A DNA stretch of 64,000 bases, from contig OV050030.1 in assembly GCA_920105625.2 (NCBI GenBank), positions 85,645,570 to 85,709,569 of the forward strand, written 5' to 3'. Of the stretch, positions 42,900-53,045 are shown in pieces. The position numbers were made by a program, and so were the translations under genes. The stretch is from Clusia tigrina (Eukaryota > Arthropoda > Insecta > Diptera > Clusiidae). The stretch's first letter is position 1. Every line of letters starts with the position of its first letter. Under the pieces are notes generated by a model. That model saw nothing but the letters and a program-made list of their open reading frames with translations, ran no database searches and was not told the origin of the DNA.

Positions 42900-44041
42900 C
42901 CTAAAACGGAAGTTATCTATTGCCAGTGAAAATTTGAGAAAAGCTTTGCGTCTAGAATCAGATCGCTGCCTGGACCAATATATCCAAAACCTTTCTCCGA
43001 CTGACGTCACCAATTACTCTCTGTGGAAAGCTGTCAGAGAAATGAAAGCACCTACACGCGTAATTCCACCGATTCGAACAAAAAACGGAAACTGGGCAAG
43101 AAGCGATGATGAAAAGTCTGCTGTTTTCGCCGAACACTTAAGAGATGTTTTTACCCCCAACCCACCTCGCAATACCAATAACCTAATATTAACCCTCACG
43201 CCAAATACAACATGCTCGCCTATTAAATTAAAAACAAAAGAAGTAATTAATGCTATTAGTAACCTTGCTCTTAACAAAGCACCAGGACACGACCTCATTA
43301 CTGGAAAAATGGTCAAGGAGTTTCCCCAAATGGCCATCATCTTACTTACTTCACTATTTAGTGGCTTGTTACGCTTAGGATACTTTCCTAATGCCTGGAA
43401 AGTAATCACAATGATCCTGAAACCAGGAAAAGACCCCTCCAAATCGTCATCATATAGACCGATTAGCCTCCTGCCTATCTTATCAAAACTCCGAGAAAGG
43501 CTTTTTCTTGCAAAACTAATGCCGCATATAAACGAAAAACGCACTATTCCCACTCACCAATTTGGCTTCCGCGAACACCATAGTACAATAGAGCAGGTTC
43601 ATCGAATAGTGAACGAGATAAAAAACGCATTCGACAAAAAGCAATATTGTTCAGCCATCTTTTTAGATGTGGCGCAGGCATTTGACAAGGTCTGGCACGA
43701 GGGGCTTATTTACAAAATAAAAAAAACTGTTGCCCACAAAAGTACACGACATATTGGAATCGTATCTGAGGGGCAGAAAGTTCAAGGTAATGTACAATAA
43801 TGCTTACTCTAAATGCTTTGACATCAAAGCTGGCGTACCACAAGGAAGCGTGCTAGGTCCGGTGTTATATCTACTATTTACCTCAGATCTGCCTACCAAT
43901 AAATACTTAACAACAGCAACTTTCGCAGATGATACAGCTATCCTTAGTATTCATCCGAATTCCAAAATCGCATCCCGTGACTTAGAAGATCATCTGGTCC
44001 TAGTAACAAGTTGGTTGGCTGACTGGCGAATAAACGTTAAT
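42900..44041 (+). pseudogene. LINE1 copy IIIa, 5' part (reverse transcriptase)
   Basis: Encodes the same domain as copy I in two frames (42900-43800 and 43730-44059), with the same phase change near 43730-43800. Motifs: SSYRPISLLPILSK, FLDVAQAFDKVWHEG, GVPQGSVLGPVLY, catalytic TFADDTAIL. It is cut at aaacgttaat by the minus-strand LINE2 insertion. Confidence 0.88.
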
Positions 44042-45545
44042 TTTTTTTTTTTTTTTTAATATATATTTTATTGAATCTTCTAAAAAATATCTTAGAACTA
44101 ACAATAAATCTTCATAATATATTTAACATTTCACTTTTAAATTCATATTAATCATTACCAACCTCCCAGTGCCAGTGCTTTGAGGAGTTATGGTATATGA
44201 AAAGAAGTAGCGCAATACTTAAATAATAGCGTAATGAATAAGCTTAAAATCTAGTTTGTTGCTAAGCGCAGCACGTCCATCCTTTTCAGGCGGGTGTGCT
44301 TGGTGCTGTAGTAGGCGCCTCGCTAATGCATTGGGATGCTTGTCTAGCTTTGCTAAGTAAGATTCAGCAAGTCGGGAAACTTCTTTAGTTACATACGGGA
44401 TATGTAAATCTCTGTGGATGTTAACGTTTTTGATGTACCAAGGAGCATAGGTAATCATTCGAAGGATTTTCGATTGAGCTTTTTGCAGCTTTTCGACATT
44501 TGAGGGTGAAGCAGTACCCCAGAGTTGGATACCATAGGTCCATATGGGCTTGATAATTACTTTGTATAGTAGAACTTTAAAGTCCAGTTTGAGCTTGGAC
44601 TGCCTGTTCAAAAGCCAGTTTATCTCGTTTATTTTTAGTTTAATCTGAGTAATTTTTGCACTTATATGCTTTGCCCAAGTAAGTCTACGATCTAAATGCA
44701 TTCCTAGATATTTAGTTTCTGTCGCCTGAGGGATCGGCTTGGTGTTAATTTGCACAGGGGGCAAGTACTCCTGCATAGAGTGAATACGACATGAACGCAT
44801 TTCGAATCATTGACTTTGATTCTCCAGTGGTCAAGCCATTCCTGAAGCATGTTGACGTGTACTTGGAGAAGTTTTGACAACTCTTTCGGATTTGTGTGGG
44901 TACACAATATGGCTGTGTCATCGGCAAAGGTATAGGTGATAGTCTTGCCATTTGTTGGCATATCTGCAGTGAACAACGTATAGAGCAGGGGGCCTAATAC
45001 GCTGCCTTGCGGTACTCCAGCTTGTATAGGGTATTCATCTGAGATGAAGCTTTTTTGTTTCACCACAAAGCGTCTACCTGAGAGATAGCTTTCGAGCAAT
45101 GTGTAGATGTTAAGAGGTAACATACATTTCAGTTTGTGCAAGATTCCTTCGTGCCAGACCTTATCAAATGCCTGAGTGATGTCGAGAAAAACTGCGGAAC
45201 AGTATTGCTTCTTTTCGAATGTTTCTTGTATAGTGTGTATTAATTTCACTTGGCGAGAGATCGCAACTGTTTTTTTTTATTTTCACACTGTTGATATTGT
45301 TTTGTTGTGTTTGCGTATCGGTTGTCTTCGGTGGCGATGTAATGTAATGTTTACAGGTCAGATTTTCGCGATTTTTTTTTATTTTGTTCCTTGTTGTATG
45401 TAGTTATATTTATCAGTACTTTTTTGTTAGCCGGGTAGAGAGTTTTTGATTTTTTTGTTTCTGATGATGTTTTTAATTTTTTGTTTTCGTTTTTTTTAAA
45501 TTATTTTTTTCGCGGTTAAAGCTTAGAGCCGCGGGGACACGTCTG
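44042..45545 (-). mobile_element. LINE2 copy in IIIa, deleted for its 5' coding region
   Basis: A Jockey-clade LINE inserted into LINE1 in reverse orientation. Its poly(A) tail is the T-tract starting at 44042, and its 5' untranslated end (…gcttagagccgcggggacac) is at the right. Between about 45237 and the 5' end, about 2.9 kb present in the other copy (ORF1, endonuclease, first part of reverse transcriptase) is gone, joined at a 5-bp agtgt microhomology. Confidence 0.88.
44219..45249 (-). pseudogene. LINE2 reverse transcriptase palm to C-terminus
   Basis: Two frames. The right one (44704-45249) has VFLDITQAFDKVWHEG, AGVPQGSVLGPLLY and the catalytic FADD (TYTFADDTAIL). The left one (44219-44800) holds the thumb and C-terminal region with TKYLGMHLDRRLTW, WTYGIQLWGTASPSN and a final KLIHYAII. 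A frameshift near 44760 separates them. This is the half of the enzyme missing from the copy at 48175-51560. Confidence 0.88.
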
Positions 45546-46257
45546 TCCCGCGATAAAACTCAATAATGTTCCTATTCCTCAAGCAAAGGAGGTGAAGTAC
45601 CTAGGAATTCATCTTGACTCACGTTTGACATGGAAGCGCCACATCCAAGCCAAAAAAAAAACAAATGACTTTGAAAGCAAATAGCCTCCACGGGCTCATG
45701 CACAAAAATTCCAGGTTGAGCCTAGAATATAAAACACTGCTGTACAAAGCCATCATGAAACCAATTTGGACTTACGGTAGCCAGTTGTGGGGCGGCACAA
45801 GCAACTCTAACATAGAACTGATTCAAAGAGCGCAGTCCAAAATTCTAAGAACCATTACAGGGGCTCCTTGGTTTATACAGAATATAAACATTCACAAAGA
45901 TCTGAACATTCCGCTCGTCAAAAAGGAAATCTTTGACGCCAGCTTAAAATATGCGCAAAAAATCAAAGAGCACCCAAATCATCTAGCTAGGATACTAGCA
46001 TGTAATAGGGTTCCAAGTCGCCTAAAACGTACGAAATCACCAGCACAACTAACATCGACACCTTAATCATGTACAAACACTAATATAACATTTATTACAG
46101 TAACTAACATATAACATTGTGATTACTAAAAAGTACTAAGCATTGGCAAGGTGTATTAATATTAATTATTTAGTTGGTAAGATAAGCTTACTTATTGTTA
46201 GTCTAAGCTTAGACGATACAATAAATAAATATATGATATATAAAAATAAAAAAAATA
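45546..46257 (+). pseudogene. LINE1 copy IIIa, 3' part
   Basis: Resumes LINE1 after LINE2, having lost about 45 bp and the right target duplication. The 133-codon frame at 45665-46066 encodes the C-terminal region (IWTYGSQLWGG, SKILRTITGAPWF). The 3' end has AATAAATAAATAT and an A-tract before segment X. Copy I is disrupted by extra shifts in this part, so this one is better preserved. Confidence 0.85.
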
Positions 46258-46608
46258 TTTATTATTTTGTATTGTGCCCTTAGTAGTTAAACAATGTATG
46301 TTTTGGGGCAAAAACGCGTGTATTTATGAAGGTCCAAATTCACCAAAAACCGTCATATTTATTATTCTAAGTAGACGCCATCTGGCGGTGAATTTTTTGT
46401 TGGAAGATTTTGTGGAAAGCTGTGTTTTGCTTTTTGCTTTTGCTATGATGGAGGGAGCTTTTGTGGAAAGCTGTGTTTTGGTTTATGTCTTTGCTATGAT
46501 GGAGGGAGCTTTTGTGGAAAGCTGTGTTTTGGTTTGTGTCTTTGCTATGATGGAGGGGACTTTTTGAGGAAAGCTATGTTTTGGTTTATGTCTTTGCTGG
46601 AAAGAAAA
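46258..46608. repeat. Segment X plus 51-bp minisatellite (copy IIIa)
   Basis: X is 46258-46398, then four 51-bp units from about 46407 (46407, 46458, 46509, 46560). Frame behaviour as in copy II. Confidence 0.87.
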
Positions 46609-46869
46609 GTTCACGTTAAGTTTAATGTGAACAATAAAAAGTTTCTTGAAATTTTCTCATACACCACCCCTGTGTTTGCTTTTGATCAGAACAAGTTTCT
46701 AGAAGCTAAAAATTCAAGACAGTTTGGTATTTACTGATAAAATGCGGCTGCGTTCTGTTTAAATAAAAGCTTATTCAACTCAGATGCGTGTTTACTGATA
46801 AGAAAGTAGCTGCGTTATTTTATTATACATACATATGTGATGACGGCATTTTGCAAATAAATTGAATAC

Positions 46870-46984
46870 CTTCTTGCCCATCAAGTTGAATGCAGCCTAC
46901 GTCACAGACGCAACTTGAACAGGTTTTGACAGACAATACATGTGAGAACTTGATGGGCAAGAAATTTATCGTGTGGCCGCAGTG
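46870..46984. mobile_element. MITE-B relative, copy IIIa
   Basis: Short form with inverted cores, as at 13321-13435. Confidence 0.62.
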
Positions 46985-47082
46985 ATAAGTAAATATAATT
47001 ATGTGGTTTTTTTATATTTTCCACAATAACTTTGAAAATTAAAATAAAAGTAAAAAAAAATTTAAATAATTTAATTAAATAT

Positions 47083-48007
47083 AGGGTGTTTTTTTAGACG
47101 TTTGGTTTTCAATCTGGCAATACTTTTTTCGGAGTTGGCCTTTTTGACAGCTATCACTTGGTTTATGCTCAGTTTCCTTTACCATTTCACAGAATTGAAG
47201 CCGAACGACTAACAACTGCGTCGCAGGTTGGGTGAATGGGCCCAAAACGAGATGGCCACCGATCCTGATTTTCACAAGAAAATTTTGTTAAGCGATGAAG
47301 CTCACTTTTGGTGGAATGGGTACATTAATATGCAAAATTGTCGCATGTGGAGTGACGAAAATCTACAAGCCATTGTTGAGACGCCGTTACATCCTCAAAA
47401 AGTCACTGTTTGGTGTGTTCTATGAGCAGAGGAGATCATTGGTCATTATTTTTTCAAAAATGAAGTCGGCCATACTGTTACAGTCAATGGGAAACGCTAT
47501 AGAGCCATGATTAATGACTTTTTCGTGCCTGAATTGGAGGATGTTGATGTAGACGACCTTTGGTTCCAACAAGACGGTGCTACATGCCATACAGCAAACG
47601 AAACAATCAATTTATTGAAGGAAACTTTTGGTGAGCTCATTATCTCGCGTCGTGGGCTTGTGGCGTGGCCTCCAAGATCGTGCGATTTAACACCGCTGGA
47701 ATATTTTTTGTGGGGTTATGTGAAGTCGCTTGTCTACGCAGATAAGCCCGAGATGATTGACGCCTTGGAAGAGACTATTCGGGGCGTTATAACTGACATA
47801 CGGCCCCAATTGCTGCAAAAAGTGGTCGAAAATTGGGCCTCTCGGCTGGAATTTATTCGAGGCATCCGCGGCGGCCACTTGCCGAGATAATTTTTAAACG
47901 ATAATGGCAAACCCTTATCTTTATAATAAAGCTATATACTTGGCCATAACATAAAATTATATGCCTTTTATTTCTGCTTGAAAACCACATGTCTAAAAAA
48001 AAACCCT
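47083..48007 (+). mobile_element. Tc1/mariner-superfamily element, copy IIIa
   Basis: 925 bp between inverted AGGGTGTTTTTTTAGAC-type ends. The flanks are AT-rich but no clean TA duplication is left. Shorter than a typical 1.3-kb element because the transposase N-terminus is missing. Confidence 0.85.
47228..47890 (+). pseudogene. Transposase catalytic domain (DDD type), copy IIIa
   Basis: One phase throughout, broken only by TGA at 47423-47425, where related transposases would be expected to have Trp (CVL-stop-AEEIIGHYF). First acidic site ILLSDEAHFWW, second FQQDGATCHTA, third RSCDLTPLEYF, with about 36 residues between the second and third, so not the DD34D spacing of classical mariner. The N-terminal DNA-binding domains are absent: only an LKPNDY-like relic lies before LRRRLGEW. 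The TGA is shared by all three copies. Role in an active element: cut-and-paste transposition. Confidence 0.85.
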
Positions 48008-48057
48008 TTATAATTATTTGTTTTCTACAGAACTTTGAAAATGTTATTATGTCGATG

Positions 48058-48174
48058 GCAGATGATACAGCTATCCCTAGCATTCATCCGAATTCCAAAA
48101 TCGCATCCCGTGACTTAGAAGATCATCTGGTCCTAGTAACAAGTTGGTTGGCTGACTGGCGAATAAACGTTAAT
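48058..48174 (+). pseudogene. LINE1 fragment starting at a duplication junction
   Basis: Begins inside the reverse transcriptase at FADDTAI-coding sequence, fused to the flank of the preceding mariner relative through a few shared bases (ggca). It runs to the same aaacgttaat site where LINE2 is inserted. Confidence 0.85.
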
Positions 48175-48216
48175 TTTTTTTTATTTTTTAATTATATATT
48201 TATTTTATTGAATCTT

Positions 48217-48870
48217 CTAAAAAATGCAAAATTCCTTCGTGCCAGACCTTATCAAATGCCTGAGTGATGCGAGAAAAACTGCGGAACAGTATTGCTTCTT
48301 TTCGAACGTTTCTTGTATAGTGTTTACAATGCGATGAACTTGTTCGATAGTACTGTGTTTTTCTCTGAACCCAAACTGGTGGTTTAGTATAACATTAGAC
48401 TGTTTGACAACGTCTTTAATACGCTTTATTATCAAAATTTCAAAGAGTTTTGAAAAAATTGATAGCAGACTAATTGGTTTGTAGGAAGAGAGGTTTGTTG
48501 GCTCCTTTCCAGCTTTAGGAATCATGATAATTTGAGAAATTTTCCATGAGTAAGGAAAGAATCCAGTGCGTATTATAGCATTTAATATATGCAAGAGATG
48601 CATTGTGGCTATTGCTGGGAGCTCTTTTATCATTTGGCCCGTAATCAGATCACGCCCTGGAGATTTTTCGGCATTGAGTTCTTTGATAGCGTTTGTCAGC
48701 TCTTTTTTGGCAATCGAGATACCATTGACGCTAGGGATAGCATCAACCGCCGTTAGAGAACGGTCGGAACTAGCAAGATTAGGGGTGAAAACTTGCTCCA
48801 GTTGCCATTGGGAAGGCGTATTGGTGACTCCATTTGAATGGGTTTTTTCGAGTTTTTGGCCGTTCGCCAT
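48217..48870 (-). pseudogene. LINE2 ORF2, reverse transcriptase N-terminal half
   Basis: Fingers and palm: ELNAEKSPGRDLITGQMI, SSYKPISLLSIFSKLFE, LNHQFGFREKHSTIEQVHR and QYCSAVFLA. A one-base loss near 48268, relative to the IIIa copy, throws it out of phase in the palm. The catalytic FADD and the rest are deleted. It overlaps the endonuclease frame, so a shift also lies near 48760-48870. Confidence 0.87.
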
Positions 48871-49799
48871 AGAGAATAGCTTGAGGCTTCTGTAGGACAG
48901 AGGGTCTCTACAAACTCGTGAAACTCGGAGGTTTCCTTTTCTTTTAGAAGGTGATGCAGTTTTTTAGTACATTCATTCAGTTTCTTCTTCAGAGAAGGTG
49001 ATCTCTGCAATTGCCATTCTCTCCTAAGAGATCTTTTTTCGGAGAGGAGCTTCAGAATGTCTTGGGGAGTACACTCTTGTCGGGTTTGATCTTTAGAATG
49101 TGGTGTAGTAATTTTTACTGTTTGGGATAGCAATTGAGTGAAATTGAAAATAGCGGAGTTTATTTCCTGCTCAGACTTTAGGGAAGTCTTTATTTCAAGA
49201 TGTGAACTTATGAACATCTTATATTTAAGCCAGTCTGTATTCTTGTAGTCGAAACTACCACTCACGTTTTTCTGATAGGAGTTTTCAGAAAAGATAGTTA
49301 TTATTGTGGGAGTGTGATCAGAGGAGAGCTCCAGAGAGGAATGCACAAGAGAGTGTACAGTATTTATACCTCTAGTGATGGCGAAGTCAATAAGATCTGG
49401 AATCTGCTGTTTGTCGGATGGCCAGTATGTAGGCTTACCATTGGACAAGACATTAAGACCAAGAGCATTTATCGCAGAGAAGAGTTTTCTGCCTTTGGGA
49501 GTTACTAAACGTGAGCCCCAATGAGTACGCTTTGCATTAAAGTCTCCAGCAGCAATGAACTTAGCATCGAGAGTACTAAAGAATTGTTTGTACTGCTGCT
49601 CATCTATATTAGCTTTGCCACCGGGGTGTTTGGTGTCATAAACTTTGTATCTCGCTATCTGGAAACAGTTTTTCTGAGTAAGGTGAGTTTCAGAAATTAG
49701 CATCAAATCTATTGAGTTATCGTTGAGAAATAGTTTGAGCTCATTTTTGTGCTGACTTATGCCATTTGCATTCCAATGACAGATTTTCAGTGCGTTCAT
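48753..49799 (-). pseudogene. LINE2 ORF2, AP endonuclease and linker
   Basis: 348 codons from ATG. APE-type endonuclease motifs: ICHWNANGI near 6, LISETHLT near 34, AAGDFNAKRTHWGSR near 92 and SSDHTPTI near 160. Compared with typical Jockey endonucleases, the stretch between HPGGKA and the GDFN motif is short, suggesting an in-phase loss of about 40 residues. The linker has EKRSLRREWQLQRSPSLKKKLN. In the active family it nicks target DNA for target-primed reverse transcription. Confidence 0.87.
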
Positions 49800-50330
49800 G
49801 GTTTTGTTAATAGGGATTGCAAAAGCATGTTCTGATTACGTATCATGTCTTGCATCATACTTTGCATTGAGCACATAAATTGCGTCATATTTGCGATGAG
49901 CTCTTGTAAAGTCTTTTCAAGAGTACTCTCATCAGTTTTAGGGTTTACTGATGGGATACCTTTGAGAATATTTGCATAAGAAATACTTGAAGGCTGTGCT
50001 TCACGGGCAGAGATTTCACGCAAAACTGTTACGGGAGGAACAGTTTTAACTTGTTTTGGCTGAGGTGCAAATTTCTTTTGTATATGAGCGTATCCAGTGC
50101 AGCCTCTGTAGTTTGCAGTGTGATTTTCACCACAGTTGCTGCATTTTTTGACACTGGAGTCGTCTTTGGGCTTTGTGCAGTTTTGTGACATGTGGAGATC
50201 ACCACAAACGACACATACACTGGGAAGGGTACAGTATTTTCTAGTGTGCCCAAATTCTTGGCAGTTCAGGCATTGAACTGGTCCAATTCGCTTGTGGGTT
50301 CTTCTACAGAGATTTTTCTATGTAGAAGAT
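49796..50330 (-). pseudogene. LINE2 ORF1 C-terminal zinc-finger region
   Basis: The CCHC fingers of a Gag-like ORF1 protein: one complete finger, CSNCGENHTANYRGC, after SSVKKC, and two degraded ones upstream (NCTKP.. and an H-x-CxxC.. motif near 50220-50290) in other phases. The C-terminal tail is hydrophobic-polar (TQFMCSMQSMMQDMIR), and the frame ends four bases into the ORF2 start, an overlapping ATGA-type arrangement usual in this clade. Binds element RNA in intact relatives. Confidence 0.82.
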
Positions 50331-50340
50331 AGCGAAGGTT

Positions 50341-51337
50341 TTAGATCGGGTGTGATTCGCCTTTTCTGAGGTTCAAGTCGACTGGCTGTAGCTCAACGCG
50401 AAAGAGCGGCAGTGGAATCTTATCTTTATTCCGTATGTTAAACACAGAGTTTGCGGTAAAACCCTCTTGGGATAGGGCTTCTCTTATTTCGTTGACATCT
50501 ACGTCAGCTTCGATTCCTCTAAGGACAACAACAATGCCTTTGCTACTTTTAAGTTGGTAGGTGTAATAGTTTTTTTTCTCTGTGTCAAAGAGATTGACGA
50601 CTTTGCGATAGCTTGATTCGATATATAATTGAATTTTGGTTTCATGTATTTTGCCTTTTAGTATTGGGACAACATGAAAGTTTTTAGCACCAATTAGAGT
50701 AGTTAGAGTTTTTACGAGAGCGTTAGAGTTGCGCTCCCTTAAATAAATTGGTGGGGGCTTTACCTCTTTTAGCACTTTCTGGGTAGAATTGTCTTCGGCA
50801 TTTGCAAGAGGTGCAAACCTGTTAGAAGCATTAGATTTAATCTGCTTTGTCGATTTTTGAGACAATTTTTGAGGACTCAACTTGCGCTTAACCACAATAT
50901 AGCGGTCCATACCAGTCTGTATTGCCGAACCTTTTCCTTGGTTGGCTGTAGCACGCATGTTTTTTTTCTTTGCCTGTAGCGCTATGTGTATTGTTGAGAG
51001 ATTCTAATGGTGAGAGAGAGTTGCTTTGCATACTCCACGGCAAAGTGTTAACCGACCCAGAGCCAACAATAAGCGTACTTACGTTTTTGCAGCAGTCGTT
51101 ACTTACTGTAACGTGCTCAAGCTGAGAGCCAGAGTTAGCAGAGCCAGAGAGGGAGAGCTGTTTATGGGAGCAGTCAGACACTGAAAAGCTGCGCTGCTTA
51201 CCGCTGCTGTCGAATTGCGCTATAAGTGTATTAATTTCACTTGGCGAGAGATCGCAACTGTTTTTATTTATTTTCAAACTGTTGTTATTGTTTTGTTGTG
51301 TTTGCGCATCGGTTGTCTTCGGTGGCGACCGCAACAT
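50341..51337 (-). pseudogene. LINE2 ORF1 N-terminal and pre-finger region
   Basis: Two frames overlap at 50888-50958, separated by one shift. The first (149 codons) is a low-complexity Ser/Asn-rich N-terminus (TTDAQTQQNNNNSLKIN). The second (205 codons) has KRKLSPQKLSQKSTKQI, a likely nuclear-localisation-like basic patch, then the PRE_C2HC-type domain common before the zinc fingers in insect LINE ORF1 (YYTYQLKSSKGIVVVLRGI and LPLFRVEL). Confidence 0.82.
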
Positions 51338-51560
51338 GTAATATTTACAGGTCAGATTTACGCGATTTTTTTTTATTTTGTTCCATGTTGTATGTAGTTA
51401 TATTTATCAGTACTTTTTTGTTAGCGGGGTACAGAGTTTTTGATTTTTTTGTTTCTGATGATGTTTTTAATTTTTTGTTTTCGTTTTTTTTTAGTTATTT
51501 TTTTCGTGGTTAAAGCTTAGAGCCGCGGGGAACACGTCTGCTCGCGACACGTTTTACTCG
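51338..51560 (-). promoter_or_regulatory. LINE2 5' untranslated region
   Basis: Noncoding, T-rich on the plus strand, ending at gcttagagccgcgggg. The matching 5' end is kept in the IIIa copy (45250-45545). Jockey-clade elements carry an internal promoter at this end; no element is individually recognisable here. Confidence 0.55.
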
Positions 51561-51570
51561 AAACGTTAAT

Positions 51571-52219
51571 GAATCGAAAAGTACACATATTACCTTTACT
51601 ATAAAAGGTACATGTCCCGCGATAAAACTCAACAACGTTCCTATTCCTCAAGCAAAGGAGGTGCAGTACCTAGGAATTCATTTTGACTCTCGTTTGACAT
51701 GGAAGCGCCACATCCAAGCCAAAAAAAAAAAACAAATGACTGAAAGCAGTGGGGCGGCGCAAGCAACTCTAACATAGAACTGATTCAAAGAGCGCAGTCC
51801 AAAATTCTAAGAACCATTACAGGGGCTCCTTGATTTATAAAGAATACAAACATTCACAAAGATCTGAACATTCCGCTCGTAAAAAAGGAAATCTTTGACG
51901 CCAGCTTAAAATATGCGCAAAAAATCAAAGAGCACCCAAATCATCTAGCTAGGATACTAGCATGTAATAGGGTTCCAAGTCGCCTAAAACGTACGAAATC
52001 ACCAGCACAACTAACATCGACACCTTAATCATGTACAAACACTAATATAACATTTCTTACAGTAACTAGCATATAACATTATGATTACTAAAAAGCCTAA
52101 GCATTTACAAGGTGTATTAATATTAATTATTTAGTTTGTAAGACATGCTTACTTATTATTAGTCTAAGCTTAGAAGATACAATAAATAAATATATGAAAT
52201 ATAAAAAAAAGAAAAAATA
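51571..52219 (+). pseudogene. LINE1 copy IIIb, 3' part
   Basis: Resumes directly after the LINE2 right target duplication. It has a deletion of about 100 bp after CAAATGACTGAAAGCA, then continues with SKILRTITGAP-coding sequence, a stop (gctccttga), and the AATAAATAAATAT 3' end with A-tract. Confidence 0.83.
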
Positions 52220-52570
52220 TTTATTATTTTGTATTGTGCCCTTAGTAGTTAAACAATGTATGTTTTGACGCAAAAACGCGTGTATTTATGAAGGTCCAAA
52301 TTCACCAAAAACCGTCACATTTATTATTCTAAGTAGACGCCATCTGGGGGCGAGTTTTTTGTTGGAAGCTTTTGTGGAAAGCTGTGTTTTGCTTTGTGTC
52401 TTTGCTATGATGGAGGGAGCTTTTGTGCAAAGCTGTGTTTTGGTTTATGTATTTGCTATAATGGAGGGAGCTTTTGTGGAAAGCTGTGTTTTGGTTTGTG
52501 TCTTTGCTATGATGGAGGGGACTTTTTGAGGAAAGCTATGTTTTGGTTTATGTCTTTGCTGGAAAGAAAA
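52220..52570. repeat. Segment X plus 51-bp minisatellite (copy IIIb)
   Basis: X is 52220-52360; units start at 52369, 52420, 52471 and 52522. In X an atgttttga reading shows that the frame linking X and minisatellite is broken in this copy. Confidence 0.87.
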
Positions 52571-52831
52571 GTTCAACTTAAGTTTAATTTGAACAATAAA
52601 AAGTTTCTTGAAATTTTCTCATACACCACCCCTGTGTTTGCTTTTGATCAGAACAAGTTTCTAGAAGCTAAAAATTCAAGACAGTTTGGTATTTACTGAT
52701 AAAATGCGGCTGCGTTCTGTTTAAATAAAAGCTTATTCAACTCAGATGCGTGTTTACTGATAAGAAAGTAGCTGCGTTATTTTATTATACATACATAAGT
52801 GACGACGTCATTTTGAAAATAAATTGAATAC

Positions 52832-52946
52832 CTTCTTGCCCATCAAGTTGAATGCAGCCTACGTCACAGACGCAACTTGAACAGGTTTTGGCAGACAATA
52901 CATGTGAGAACTTGATGGGCAAGAAATTTATCGTGTGGCCGCAGTG
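52832..52946. mobile_element. MITE-B relative, copy IIIb
   Basis: Short form with inverted cores, as at 13321-13435. Confidence 0.62.
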
Positions 52947-53045
52947 ATAAGTAAATATAATTAATTGGTTTTTTTATATTTTCCATAATAACTTTGAAAA
53001 TTAAAATAAAAGTAAAAAAAAAATGTAAATAATTTAATTAAATAT

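Larger units (their letters stand above)
48175..51560 (-). mobile_element. LINE2 copy in IIIb, with 5' end, ORF1 and endonuclease
   Basis: Bounded by the 10-bp duplication aaacgttaat (48165-48174 and 51561-51570). It has the T-tract of the poly(A) tail at the left, and the 5' untranslated end (…cgcggggaacacgtctg) at the right. About 1.06 kb coding for the end of reverse transcriptase is deleted near 48222-48228. Organisation (ORF1 with CCHC fingers, ORF2 with APE endonuclease then reverse transcriptase) is that of the Jockey clade. Confidence 0.9.
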
